Positions 54,216 to 64,000 of a stretch of DNA of 64,000 nt are shown here, one piece after another; the first letter of the stretch is position 1, and every line of letters begins with the position of its first letter. A model generated the notes under the pieces. It had not been told where the DNA came from. It ran no database searches and saw nothing but the letters and a program-made list of their open reading frames with translations. This DNA comes from Hyphomicrobiales bacterium (lineage in GTDB: Bacteria; Pseudomonadota; Alphaproteobacteria; Rhizobiales; Beijerinckiaceae). The stretch is taken from positions 1,652,001-1,716,000 of the forward strand of contig CAKNFP010000001.1 in assembly GCA_930633525.1 (NCBI GenBank). Direction: 5' to 3'. The translations under genes and the position numbers were made by a program.

Positions 54216-56042
54216 ATGTGCGGCATCGTTGGAATTCTCGGCCGTGGGCCGGTGGCGGCGCAGGTCGTCGATGCGCTGAAGCGGCTCGAGTATCGCGGCT
54301 ATGATTCGGCCGGCGTTGCCACGCTCGATGGTGGCCGGCTCGATCGCCGCCGCGCTGAGGGCAAGCTGCGCAATCTCGAAGAGAAGCTCGCCATTGTGCC
54401 GCTGCCGGGCGCCAGCGGCATCGGCCATACGCGTTGGGCCACCCATGGCCGCCCCAACGAGGCCAACGCCCATCCCCATGCGACCGCCCGCATAGCGGTG
54501 GTCCATAACGGTATCATCGAGAACTTCCGCGAACTGAAGGCTGAACTCGCGGCCGACGGCGTGGTCTTCGAAAGCGAGACCGATACGGAGGTTGTAGCCC
54601 AACTCGTCTCGCGTGAGCTGGAGCGTGGCCGTTCGCCGGTCGATGCGGTGGCCACCATCCTGCCGCGGCTGAAGGGCGCTTTCGCGCTCGCCTTTCTTTT
54701 CACCGGCGAGGACGACCTTATGATCGGTGCCCGGCACGGCGCCCCGCTTGCCATCGGCTATGGCCAGGGCGAAATGTATCTGGGCTCCGATGCACTGGCG
54801 CTCGCGCCCTTCACGGATAGCATCACCTATCTCGACGACGGAGACTGGGCGGTACTGACCCGCGCCGGCGCGACGATTCACGATCATGCCGGGACGGTTG
54901 TCAGGCGGCCGCGCCAGCAGATCGCCCAGAGCGCCTTCATCGCCGACAAGGGCAACCACCGACATTTCATGGCCAAGGAGATCCACGAGCAGCCGGAGGT
55001 GGTGGGGCGCACGATCGCCCACTACGTCGATCTCGCCACCGGCCGGGTGAAGCTGCCGACCGCGCTGCCCTTCGATTTCGCGAAGCTGAGGCGTCTCGTC
55101 ATTTCGTCCTGCGGCACGGCCTATTACGCCGGCCTCGTTGCCAAATACTGGTTCGAGCGGCTGGCACGGCTTGCCGTCGATATCGACGTCGCCTCCGAGT
55201 TCCGCTATCGCGAAATGCCGCTGGACGAGGGCGAGCTCGCGCTGTTCATCTCCCAGTCCGGCGAGACCGCCGACACGCTCGCCTCTCTGCGCTACGCCAA
55301 GGGCGAGAAGCAGCATGTCCTGTCCATCGTCAACGTGCCGACCTCCACGATCGCGCGCGAAAGCGATGTGGTGATGCCGACACTGGCCGGGCCGGAGATC
55401 GGCGTCGCCTCGACCAAAGCCTTCACCTGCCAGCTCGCGGTGCTTCTGGCGCTCGCGATCGCGGCCGGGCGGGCGCGGGGCACTTTGTCGGAGGCCGAGG
55501 AGCAACGTCTTGTGGCCTCCCTCGTGGCCGTACCGGGTGCCATGGCCGACAGTCTCGTCCATGAGCGTGAGATCGAGCAGCTCGCCCGTGAACTCGCGAA
55601 GGCCCGTGATGTCCTTTATCTCGGCCGGGGACCGGCATTCCCGCTGGCGCTCGAGGGCGCGCTCAAGCTCAAGGAGATTTCCTACATTCACGCCGAGGGC
55701 TATGCGGCGGGCGAGCTGAAGCACGGGCCCATCGCGCTCATCGACGAGAGCATGCCGGTCATCGTGCTGGCGCCGCACGACGGCGTTTTCGACAAGACCG
55801 TCTCCAACGTGCAGGAAGTGGCCGCGCGGGGCGGCAAGATCATCCTGATCGGAGAGGAGCGGGCGGTCGAGGAGACCGGCGTCACGGCCTTCGCGTCCAT
55901 CGGTATGCCAGCGCTCGATCCGGTCATCGCGCCGATCGTCTATGCGGTGCCGGTACAGCTCCTCGCCTATCACACCGCAGTGGTGATGGGTAAGGACGTC
56001 GACCAGCCCCGCAATCTCGCCAAATCGGTCACCGTTGAATAG
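54216..56042 (+). CDS. glmS: glutamine-fructose-6-phosphate aminotransferase (isomerizing)
   Basis: A 608-residue GlmS. The start at 54216 gives MCGIVGILGRG, which exposes the nucleophilic Cys after Met removal. The glutaminase domain has GIGHTRWATHG and HNGIIEN; two SIS domains follow with SSCGTAYYAG, SQSGETADTLASLRYAK and the C-terminal NLAKSVTVE. It forms glucosamine-6-phosphate from fructose-6-phosphate and glutamine. The frame extends upstream to 54183 but that would bury the catalytic Cys. Confidence 0.98.
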   Translation: MCGIVGILGRGPVAAQVVDALKRLEYRGYDSAGVATLDGGRLDRRRAEGKLRNLEEKLAIVPLPGASGIGHTRWATHGRPNEANAHPHATARIAVVHNGIIENFRELKAELAADGVVFESETDTEVVAQLVSRELERGRSPVDAVATILPRLKGAFALAFLFTGEDDLMIGARHGAPLAIGYGQGEMYLGSDALALAPFTDSITYLDDGDWAVLTRAGATIHDHAGTVVRRPRQQIAQSAFIADKGNHRHFMAKEIHEQPEVVGRTIAHYVDLATGRVKLPTALPFDFAKLRRLVISSCGTAYYAGLVAKYWFERLARLAVDIDVASEFRYREMPLDEGELALFISQSGETADTLASLRYAKGEKQHVLSIVNVPTSTIARESDVVMPTLAGPEIGVASTKAFTCQLAVLLALAIAAGRARGTLSEAEEQRLVASLVAVPGAMADSLVHEREIEQLARELAKARDVLYLGRGPAFPLALEGALKLKEISYIHAEGYAAGELKHGPIALIDESMPVIVLAPHDGVFDKTVSNVQEVAARGGKIILIGEERAVEETGVTAFASIGMPALDPVIAPIVYAVPVQLLAYHTAVVMGKDVDQPRNLAKSVTVE

Positions 56043-56181
56043 GCTGGCCAGGTTCCCAAACATAACGCTGGCGTGATCTTGCCGCGCTGCAACAAAGCGG
56101 AAAAGCGTGCTAACCTGCGTATTCAAGGCCGCGCCCCTGCTAGGGCGTGGTGGGGGCAGGTTTTGCAGAGAAGGCTCGGCT

Positions 56182-56997
56182 TTGACCGACGGCGATCGCG
56201 ATGAAAGGCTGCCGGGTGGGGGGACCGATGAGGCGCTCCTGCCGAGCGCCCATGATGTCGTGCGTGACATGACGACATTGAGCGGTCCCACGACCTTCGG
56301 CGCGCGCCTCAAGACCTATTTCTTCACCGGGCTCATCGTCGCTGGTCCGCTCGCCATCACCGCCTATATCATCTGGTGGCTGGTCACCTTGGTGGATGGC
56401 TGGGTCAAGCCTCTCATCCCCTTGTCCTATCTGCCCGAGACCTATCTGCCCTTCGCGATTCCGGGCTTCGGCCTGATCGTGGCCTTCGTGGGGCTGACGC
56501 TGCTCGGCTTCCTCACCGCGGGCCTTGTCGGCCGCACCTTGCTCAGCTTCGGCGAGCGGGTCCTCGCGCGCATGCCTGTGGTGCGTGGCCTCTACAAGGG
56601 TGTGAAGCAGGTCTTCGAGACCATATTCTCCCAATCCGGGAGTTCCTTTCGGAAGGTCGGGCTGGTGCAGTTTCCGGCGCCGGGCATGTGGTCCATCGTC
56701 TTCCTCTCGGCGCCGCCCTCCGAGGAGATGGCCTCGCATATGCCTGAAGCGGGCGATTATGTCAGCGCATTCATGCCCTGCACGCCCAATCCCACCACGG
56801 GCTTCTTCTTCTTCGTGCCACGCAAGGACCTGGTCGAGGTCTCGATCAGTGTCGAAGACGCCGCCAAGCTGATCATGTCGGCGGGCATGATCCAGCCAGC
56901 CGCCAATGCCCAGGCCAAGCTCGCGCAGCTCGCGGAAACCGCGCGCCTGACCGCCGATCCAATCCCATCACCGCGGGTCGCCGAGAAAGTCGAGTAG
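56182..56997 (+). CDS. DUF502 family membrane protein
   Basis: A membrane protein of about 271 residues of the DUF502 family. There are two membrane segments (YFFTGLIVAGPLAITAYIIWWLV and FGLIVAFVGLTLLGFLTAGLVG), then the conserved VVRGLYKGVKQVFETIFSQSGSSFRKVGLVQFPAPGMW and CTPNPTTGFFFFVPRKDL. The start is uncertain: a TTG at 56182 has GAGAAGG at good distance, while a GTG at 56107 and an ATG at 56269 are possible. It lies between glmS and recG, convergent with recG. The function is unknown. Confidence 0.87.
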   Translation: MTDGDRDERLPGGGTDEALLPSAHDVVRDMTTLSGPTTFGARLKTYFFTGLIVAGPLAITAYIIWWLVTLVDGWVKPLIPLSYLPETYLPFAIPGFGLIVAFVGLTLLGFLTAGLVGRTLLSFGERVLARMPVVRGLYKGVKQVFETIFSQSGSSFRKVGLVQFPAPGMWSIVFLSAPPSEEMASHMPEAGDYVSAFMPCTPNPTTGFFFFVPRKDLVEVSISVEDAAKLIMSAGMIQPAANAQAKLAQLAETARLTADPIPSPRVAEKVE

Positions 56998-57009
56998 GTG
57001 AGGGGGCGT

Positions 57010-59115
57010 TCAGCCGGCGCCTCGCAGCAGCCGGATCGCTTCGTCGCGCTCGAACAGGTACAACAGGTAGCGCAGGGCCTCGCCGCGTGGTCCGGTGAGC
57101 CTTGGGTCCTTCTCCAGAATGAGCCGCGCGTCGTCCCGCGCGGCCGCGATGAGGTCGGCGTCCTGATCGACCCGGGCGAGCTTGAAATCAGGCGCCCCGG
57201 ACTGCCGGGTGCCGAGGATTTCACCTTCCCCGCGCAGCTTCAGGTCTTCCTCCGCGATGCGGAAGCCATCCTCAGTCTCGCGGATAACGCCAAGGCGCGC
57301 CTTGGCGACCTCGCCGAGCGGCGCCTTGTAGAGCAGGAGGCAGCTTGAGCGCTCGGCGCCACGCCCGACGCGGCCCCTGAGCTGGTGCAACTGGGCAAGG
57401 CCGAAGCGCTCGGCATGCTCGATCACCATGATGGTCGCTTCCGGCACGTCGACACCGACCTCGATCACCGTGGTCGCGACGAGAATGCGCGTCCCGCCCC
57501 GCTGGAACGCCCCCATCGCGGCGTCCTTGTCGCGGCCGGCCATCTTGCCGTGGAGCAGCCCGACGTGATCGCCGAAGAACTGCTGCAGCATGGCGTGCCG
57601 TTCCTCGACGGCTGCGACGTCGAGTGTCTCGGATTCGGCGACGAGCGGGCAGACCCAGTAGACCCGCGCGCCCTGCTTCAGCGCGCGGCCGATGCCGGTG
57701 ACCACCTCGTCGAGACGGTCGAGCGGCAGCGCTCGGGTGTCGATCGGCTTGCGGCCGGCCGGCTTCTCGCTGAGGATCGAGACATCCATGTCGCCGAAAT
57801 AGCTCAACACGAGCGAACGCGGGATCGGCGTCGCGGTCATGACCAGCAGGTCGACGGCGTCGCCCTTGGCGCCGAGCGCGAAGCGCTGGTGGACGCCGAA
57901 GCGATGCTGCTCGTCGATGACGGCAAAGCCCAGGTCCTGGAAGGTCACGCCCTCCTGAAACAGGGCATGTGTGCCGACGACGAGGCTCAACTCGCCGCTG
58001 GCGAGCTTGGCGATGGTCTTCGCACGCTCCGCGCCTTTGTCCCGCCCCGTCAGGAGGCCGACTTCGATGCCGGCCGCCGCGGCGAGCGGCGCGAGACGGG
58101 CGTGATGCTGCCGGGCGAGGATCTCCGTGGGCGCCATCAGCGCCGCCTGGCGGCCTGCCTCGGCGGCGTTCGCCATGGCAAGCAACGCCACCACGGTCTT
58201 GCCGGAGCCGACGTCGCCCTGAAGCAGACGCACCATGCGGTGAGGGGAAGTGAGGTCGCTGCGGATCTCGGCGACGGCCTTCTCCTGCGAGGCCGTCAGC
58301 GCGAAGGGCAGATGTAAGCGAATCGCATCGGCGAGATGCCCGTTGATGGCGAGGCCGCGCCCGGTCCTCCGTCGTCCCTGCGCACGCATCAGCGCGAGAG
58401 CAAGCTGGGTCGCGAGGAGTTCGTCATAGGCCAGACGCCGGCGCGCTGGCGCCTCGGGCGCGAAGGGCGCCATGTCGATCGGGTGGTGCAATGTCCGCAA
58501 GGCGGTGTCGAAGGCGGGGAAACCCCGTGCCTGGATCCAGGCACCGTCCTGCCATTCGGGTAACGAGGGGAGCCGCTCCAGCGCGCCGCCAGCGATGCGC
58601 GCGACATAGCGGGCCGCCAGGCCCTCGGTGAGACCATAGACGGGCTCTACGGGAGGAAGTTTGTCGGCCTCGTCCGCATCGAGGATCCGGTCGGGATGCA
58701 CCATCTGCCGGTGTCCGTCCCACAGCTCGATCTTGCCCGATACGATGCGCTTGGCGCCGAGCGGCAGCATCTTGTCGAGGCGCGCCTGCGTCATGTTGAA
58801 GAAGGCAAGCGTCACGTCGCCGGTCACGTCCTCCACCACGACGCGGAAGGGCGCCCGGCCGCGGCCGGGCGGTGGCGGACGGTGTTCTGTCACCGTCACG
58901 TCCAGCGTCACTACCTCGCCCGGCACCGCTTCCACGATGGTTGGGCGGGCACGCCGGTCGATGCCGTTATGGGGCAGATGGAAGAGCAGGTCGATGACCC
59001 GCGCCTCCTCGGGTGCCGTATCGAGCAGCCGCGCGAACAGCTGCGCCATGCGGGGGCCGACGCCGCTCAGGGCCGAGAGTGGTGCGAACAGGGGATCGAG
59101 GATGGTCGGACGCAT
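57010..59115 (-). CDS. recG: ATP-dependent DNA helicase RecG
   Basis: A 701-residue RecG, the branch-migration helicase for stalled forks and Holliday junctions. The N-terminal wedge/OB domain includes LDVTVTEHRPPPPGRG. The helicase core has Walker A LLQGDVGSGKTVVAL, the DEQH box AVIDEQHRFGV, TATPIPRSL, and the C-terminal QLHQLRGRVGRGAERSSCLLLY and LKLRGEGEILGTRQSG. Length is normal. It converges on the DUF502 gene with a 12-bp gap. Confidence 0.97.
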   Translation of the reverse strand: MRPTILDPLFAPLSALSGVGPRMAQLFARLLDTAPEEARVIDLLFHLPHNGIDRRARPTIVEAVPGEVVTLDVTVTEHRPPPPGRGRAPFRVVVEDVTGDVTLAFFNMTQARLDKMLPLGAKRIVSGKIELWDGHRQMVHPDRILDADEADKLPPVEPVYGLTEGLAARYVARIAGGALERLPSLPEWQDGAWIQARGFPAFDTALRTLHHPIDMAPFAPEAPARRRLAYDELLATQLALALMRAQGRRRTGRGLAINGHLADAIRLHLPFALTASQEKAVAEIRSDLTSPHRMVRLLQGDVGSGKTVVALLAMANAAEAGRQAALMAPTEILARQHHARLAPLAAAAGIEVGLLTGRDKGAERAKTIAKLASGELSLVVGTHALFQEGVTFQDLGFAVIDEQHRFGVHQRFALGAKGDAVDLLVMTATPIPRSLVLSYFGDMDVSILSEKPAGRKPIDTRALPLDRLDEVVTGIGRALKQGARVYWVCPLVAESETLDVAAVEERHAMLQQFFGDHVGLLHGKMAGRDKDAAMGAFQRGGTRILVATTVIEVGVDVPEATIMVIEHAERFGLAQLHQLRGRVGRGAERSSCLLLYKAPLGEVAKARLGVIRETEDGFRIAEEDLKLRGEGEILGTRQSGAPDFKLARVDQDADLIAAARDDARLILEKDPRLTGPRGEALRYLLYLFERDEAIRLLRGAG

Positions 59116-59150
59116 GAGGCCTCATACTGGATCCGTCGTGCCCCCGCAAA

Positions 59151-59621
59151 TCATCGTCTGCATCGCACCAACTGTTCTGTAAAGCTATCCGGCGAGCGTC
59201 CGCGCAGAGCCTCGATTTCGAGATGCGCACGGGTTTCGATCGATGTGATAAAAAGCTGGCCGCCCATTTTCTTGAGGATGATATGGAATGCTTCTGCGCC
59301 CCGCTTTCGGACAGTGATGTGCAAGCGGCGGTCGCCGCCTTCGCCGGGGCGGGCTTTCGTATGCGGACCTGCGCTGACTATGAGCTGGCGGGTTATGAAA
59401 GCTGTCAACAGGGCCGGAGAGCGGCGGGTTGCCGCTTCGATCATGCGTTCGGTGTCACGTTTCGTATAGTTTGTATCTTTCTGCCAGTCAGATGCCCAGT
59501 TGTTCTCTGGCATGTGTAGCATGTATCCCTGGATATTCGAATTTTTCTCTAAAATACGGAATAAAGTTCCATATTTTTCGATATATATTGAAGGATAGCT
59601 TTCTGGCGGGAGCGTTATCAT
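59151..59621 (-). CDS. possible hypothetical protein, low-GC 5' part
   Basis: A 156-residue frame between recG and sdhE. The first 60 codons are AT-rich and give an ordinary-looking protein (SIYIEKYGTLFRILEKNSNIQGYM); the rest has GC-rich third positions as expected for coding sequence in this genome. The ribosome site is weak, no family is recognised, and a shorter start such as MLHMPEN is possible. It may be a recently acquired or orphan gene, or not translated at all. Confidence 0.35.
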   Translation of the reverse strand: MITLPPESYPSIYIEKYGTLFRILEKNSNIQGYMLHMPENNWASDWQKDTNYTKRDTERMIEAATRRSPALLTAFITRQLIVSAGPHTKARPGEGGDRRLHITVRKRGAEAFHIILKKMGGQLFITSIETRAHLEIEALRGRSPDSFTEQLVRCRR

Positions 59622-59755
59622 GCTGCTCTACTGCGGGCGAGGAAGAAGCGATTGGGCCTGTGGATGTTTGGTGGCGACCGATCGTATCAGCGTTGGAATG
59701 ACAATCGGGGCAGGGGCGCGTATAGCGTCCGGGCGGTTGCCTGAAGGAGAGATTC
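59622..59755. other. short gap upstream of sdhE, no clear promoter
   Basis: This gap completes the 640-bp interval between recG and sdhE, which is otherwise filled only by the doubtful frame at 59151-59621. The AAGGAGAG before the sdhE ATG (about 59745-59752) is its ribosome site. I saw no other element here. Confidence 0.35.
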
Positions 59756-60031
59756 ATGGACGCTGAACACGATGCGCACGCGGTCCGACTACGCCGGCTC
59801 AAGTTTCGCGCTTGGCATCGTGGTATGCGCGAGATGGACCTGATCTTCGGCCGTTTCGCCGATGCGAGGCTTCCCGAGCTCGACGAGGCCGATCTTGCCG
59901 TTTTCGAGGCCCTGCTCGACGAGCAGGATAAGGACATTTTCTCATGGTATTGCGGAGAAGTTCCCATTCCGCCGCACTATGACACGCCGTTCTTTACGAA
60001 GCTGCGAGCCTTTCCAGTCCATCAGATGTGA
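59756..60031 (+). CDS. sdhE: succinate dehydrogenase assembly factor SdhE
   Basis: A 91-residue protein of the SdhE/SDHAF2 (DUF339) family. The diagnostic RGxxExD motif is present as RGMREMD (residues 22-28), along with LDEADLAVFEALLDEQDKDIFSWYCGEVPIP. It promotes covalent FAD attachment to succinate dehydrogenase. AAGGAGAG precedes the ATG. In many related genomes it is followed by mfd; here an unknown low-GC gene and the hut genes follow instead. Confidence 0.93.
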   Translation: MDAEHDAHAVRLRRLKFRAWHRGMREMDLIFGRFADARLPELDEADLAVFEALLDEQDKDIFSWYCGEVPIPPHYDTPFFTKLRAFPVHQM

Positions 60032-60225
60032 GCGGGCGCGCGGTGGCGGCCACATGTCTCTCCTCCGATATGTTGTTGGCCACGCCGTGACGGAGGAACC
60101 CGTTTTCGAATGTCCGAGCGGTCATCCCCTCGTTTGAGGGCGCGCGCCTTTGTGTTTGTTGATAGTGTATTTTGACGAAGTAATATTGGTAAGAGTCTAA
60201 ATTGTTATAAAGTGGTGAAATTATA

Positions 60226-60735
60226 ATGGCGGTAATCGTTAAGTCATTTGATGACAGCTATATATTCAGTGATTCTTTTTATAATAAACACGCTCACCCG
60301 CCCACCAGGGTGAGTCGATTGACGCTGTCAGCGCATGGGGTGGAGGGCGCGGTCCTTATTGACGGCAAGCGGATGAACGCGCTGGATTTGTGGGATTTAT
60401 GCCATCGCTTGGTTGCCATAGATGCTTTCGATTATATCAGAATTGGGAGTTGCCATTCGGCGCGCGGCGGTAGCGCTTCGCTTGCATGCAGGCTCTCCAA
60501 AATATTCGAAAGAGGATATGTCAAGGGATATATGAGATCGGTATGGACGCTGGGCCAACCCGACCAAATTAGTTTTGCGATAAAGCAATATGGAATGGAC
60601 AGCGCCAGTATGATGTTAAATTCTGCGATGCTGAAAGAGCCTTTTATCCAGAAGAATGATGACGAGTTTCACTCGATGTTGTTTCGGAGAGGAGTGATGA
60701 TCAAAGAAAAGATATTTAGCCCTTACGGTAGATGA
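60226..60735 (+). CDS. unknown protein with caspase-like His-Gly and Ser-Cys-His-Ser motifs
   Basis: A 169-residue cytoplasmic-looking protein in a distinctly low-GC stretch. Residues 31-38 read RLTLSAHG (His37-Gly38) and 72-79 read RIGSCHSA (Cys76) followed by GGSASLACRLSK. A His-Gly after a beta strand and a Cys about 40 residues later at the end of another strand is the active-site pattern of clan CD cysteine peptidases (caspase, C80, CHAT types). No signal peptide is seen. I do not recognise a specific family; a peptidase-like toxin or effector is possible but unproven. Confidence 0.7.
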   Translation: MAVIVKSFDDSYIFSDSFYNKHAHPPTRVSRLTLSAHGVEGAVLIDGKRMNALDLWDLCHRLVAIDAFDYIRIGSCHSARGGSASLACRLSKIFERGYVKGYMRSVWTLGQPDQISFAIKQYGMDSASMMLNSAMLKEPFIQKNDDEFHSMLFRRGVMIKEKIFSPYGR

Positions 60736-60884
60736 CCGTCGACAATCAGGATTCGGACGCCGCGCCCGACGAGGAATAGCCACTATTGTGGCGTCGCAAA
60801 GCCTCATCAGAGGTCGGCTCCGCTCCTGACGCTGGACAATTTTGCTCTGGACTGCGCCCAACGATCGCGCGCGGACGGGTTCGC

Positions 60885-61511
60885 CTAACTGGCGTGTTTC
60901 ACGGTGATCTTGATCTCGTACAGTACCGCCTCGGAAGAGGGGCTGATCGTCACTGGCGGATCGGATGGTGCCACTATCAGCACGTCGCCGTCCTGCATCA
61001 ACTCGGGACGATTGCTGAGCGAGGCGGAGCCGCCCTTGGTAAGCACGAGTGTCGTCGCTTCACCCAGGCTGATTCTCGAGCCGACCCTAGCGTCGATTCC
61101 GGCATTGATCCTTGGGCCGATCCGCAGGTTGACGCCGCGGTGGCGGGTGACGGTCGCGGTGGCACGTCCGCGCCGCACCATCACATTGAGGTCGAGCAGG
61201 GCTGTATCCACCGCCTCGGCGGCCGTCGTGACGTCGGCGGCGAAGGCGAAGGGCGTGCTCGTGTCGTCGAGCATGCGGGCGGGCGCGTCACCCACCCGCA
61301 ATGCCATGGGCCCCCCCGACAGTACGGTGAGCACGCGGTCGCAGCCGGGGAAGGCGGAGAACGGTCCCGGCACCTCGACGAGGGCCGTGCTGACCCGCCA
61401 GTCGAAGGCGTCGAGGGCCGCGCCCTCCGGGGCGGCCGCTACCTCGTAGGTTATGCCGCCGCCGTTCTTCCACGGCATCTTCTTATGGTCGCGCTGTTTC
61501 AGAAGACGCAT
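60885..61511 (-). CDS. hutD: HutD family protein
   Basis: A 208-residue HutD protein. The N-terminal MPWKNGGGITYEVAAAPEGA and WRVSTALVEVPGPFSAFPGCDRVLTVLSGGPM motifs are diagnostic of the bicupin HutD family, found in histidine-utilisation loci and thought to limit pathway flux. It lies 27 bp downstream of hutU in the same orientation. The C-terminal half is less conserved in appearance. Confidence 0.92.
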   Translation of the reverse strand: MRLLKQRDHKKMPWKNGGGITYEVAAAPEGAALDAFDWRVSTALVEVPGPFSAFPGCDRVLTVLSGGPMALRVGDAPARMLDDTSTPFAFAADVTTAAEAVDTALLDLNVMVRRGRATATVTRHRGVNLRIGPRINAGIDARVGSRISLGEATTLVLTKGGSASLSNRPELMQDGDVLIVAPSDPPVTISPSSEAVLYEIKITVKHAS

Positions 61512-61538
61512 GGCATGTGGCCTCAGGGAGAGGGTCGG

Positions 61539-63209
<1,671 letters not shown>

Positions 63210-63222
63210 GGGAGCGGTCCTC

Positions 63223-64000
63223 TCACGAACGCGCGAAGGCGAGTAAGGATGTCAGCAATTGGGTGAGGAAGGCGCGCATGGGCGCCGCATAGGCGGGGTC
63301 ATAGGGCGACGGCCAGTTAGTCTCGTCCACCGTGGCGGGCTCGCGCATATAGCCCCGGCAGCCGAGCTCCATCTGGACGGCATGCACGCCCGCTGCGGGG
63401 CGACCGTGGTGACGGGTGATCCAGCCACCCTTGAAGCGTCCGTTGACGACGCTGGTCTGGCCGGTGGCTGCGCAAGCATCGGCGACGAGCTGTTGCAGGG
63501 CCGGGTCGCAGCTCTTGCCGCTATTGGTGCCGATGTTGAACTGAGGAAGCTCTCCATCGAACAGCCGGGGGATAGTCGAGCGGATGGAGTGGCAGTCGTA
63601 GAGCGCCACCTTAGGATGGGCCTCCCGCAGACGCTTAAGCTCGGCGGCGAGAGCCGCCTGATAGGGCTCGAAATAGGCCGTGCGGCGGGCCGCGATGTCG
63701 GCGGCCGTCGGCTCGGCGCCGGGCCTGTACAGGGGCTCGCCGTCGAAGCTCGTCGTCGGGCAGAGTTCCGTCGTCGCCTGCCCGGGATAGAGCGAGGCGC
63801 CGCTCGGATCGCGGTTGACGTCGATCACCGTGCGCGAGATCGCGGTGTGGACGATCGTCGCGTCGAGATCGGCGGCGAAGTCATAAAGCTTGTCGATCCA
63901 CCAGTCGGCATCCTTGCGGGCCAGCCATGGCGAGACGAGGCTGCTCTCGATATCGGCCGGGATCTCCGTGCCGGTATGGGGCAGGCTGACGAGGAGCGGC
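63223..64000 (-). CDS. hutG: N-formylglutamate deformylase, cut by window edge
   Basis: The C-terminal 258 or so residues of an N-formylglutamate amidohydrolase. The frame is open to the window end; beyond the internal GTG it continues as [16 protein letters not shown] and [16 protein letters not shown]. Family features include [39 protein letters not shown] and [21 protein letters not shown]. It performs the last step of the pathway that ends in glutamate and formate. The start codon lies outside the window. Confidence 0.95.
   Translation of the reverse strand, partial: PLLVSLPHTGTEIPADIESSLVSPWLARKDADWWIDKLYDFAADLDATIVHTAISRTVIDVNRDPSGASLYPGQATTELCPTTSFDGEPLYRPGAEPTAADIAARRTAYFEPYQAALAAELKRLREAHPKVALYDCHSIRSTIPRLFDGELPQFNIGTNSGKSCDPALQQLVADACAATGQTSVVNGRFKGGWITRHHGRPAAGVHAVQMELGCRGYMREPATVDETNWPSPYDPAYAAPMRAFLTQLLTSLLAFARS

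Noticed and set aside
54168..56312. A 714-codon open frame on the minus strand
   Set aside because: It is the antisense shadow of glmS; no domain features, and glmS is certain.

Overview
The window looks like a chromosomal segment of a GC-rich alphaproteobacterium, most likely Hyphomicrobiales (Rhizobiales). This rests on the block glmU-glmS-DUF502-recG-sdhE, on opgG/opgH with a signal of Tat type, on the many ABC importers of the NMT1/THI5 and peptide classes, and on the urease genes. No genus can be fixed from sequence alone. I saw no insertion sequence, integrase, phage gene or CRISPR array.

Layout. (1) 0.16-2.3 kb: two glutathione transferases with a divergent TetR regulator and a clear operator. 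(2) 2.3-13.3 kb: a nine-gene minus-strand catabolic operon (FAD oxidoreductase, enoyl-CoA hydratase-like, CoA-transferase, dihydrodipicolinate-synthase-like aldolase, NAD-dependent epimerase-like, ABC permease and ATPase, enolase-superfamily enzyme, substrate-binding protein) with a divergent GntR regulator. (3) 13.5-15.3 kb: MarR regulator and a FabF-like ketoacyl synthase. (4) 15.5-23.2 kb: a second, partly paralogous module around a divergent promoter. SDR, GntR and aldolase read left; ABC permease, binding protein, ATPase, a frameshifted aldolase and an enolase-superfamily enzyme read right. (5) 23.2-32.8 kb: metallo-hydrolase and IclR regulator, then a peptide-type ABC cluster interleaved with two paralogous amidohydrolases and a threonine-synthase-like enzyme. 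The importer has no ATPase genes here.

(6) 32.9-39.0 kb: a secreted DUF3857/transglutaminase-like protein, a frameshifted MFS transporter, a bicupin and a membrane diguanylate cyclase. (7) 39.2-47.6 kb: the urease locus. ureD-A-B-C, a urea transporter and a GntP-type permease read left; ureE-G-F read right from a shared intergenic region with a strong hairpin. (8) 47.6-48.5 kb: two small unknown genes and tRNA-Lys(UUU). (9) 48.6-60 kb: core genes opgH/opgG, glmU, glmS, a DUF502 membrane protein, recG and sdhE. (10) 59.1-60.7 kb: two low-GC unknown reading frames. One carries His-Gly and Ser-Cys-His-Ser motifs like clan CD (caspase-fold) cysteine peptidases. (11) 60.9-64.0 kb: histidine utilisation genes hutD, hutU and hutG, the last cut by the window edge.

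Together, the first half is an accessory catabolic region: transport, redox, aldolase, CoA and amidohydrolase enzymes, each block with its own one-component regulator. The second half combines nitrogen acquisition from urea and histidine with housekeeping cell-envelope and DNA-repair genes. Two genes (near 21.46 kb and 36.19 kb) carry single-base frameshifts, which are either real decay or sequence errors.
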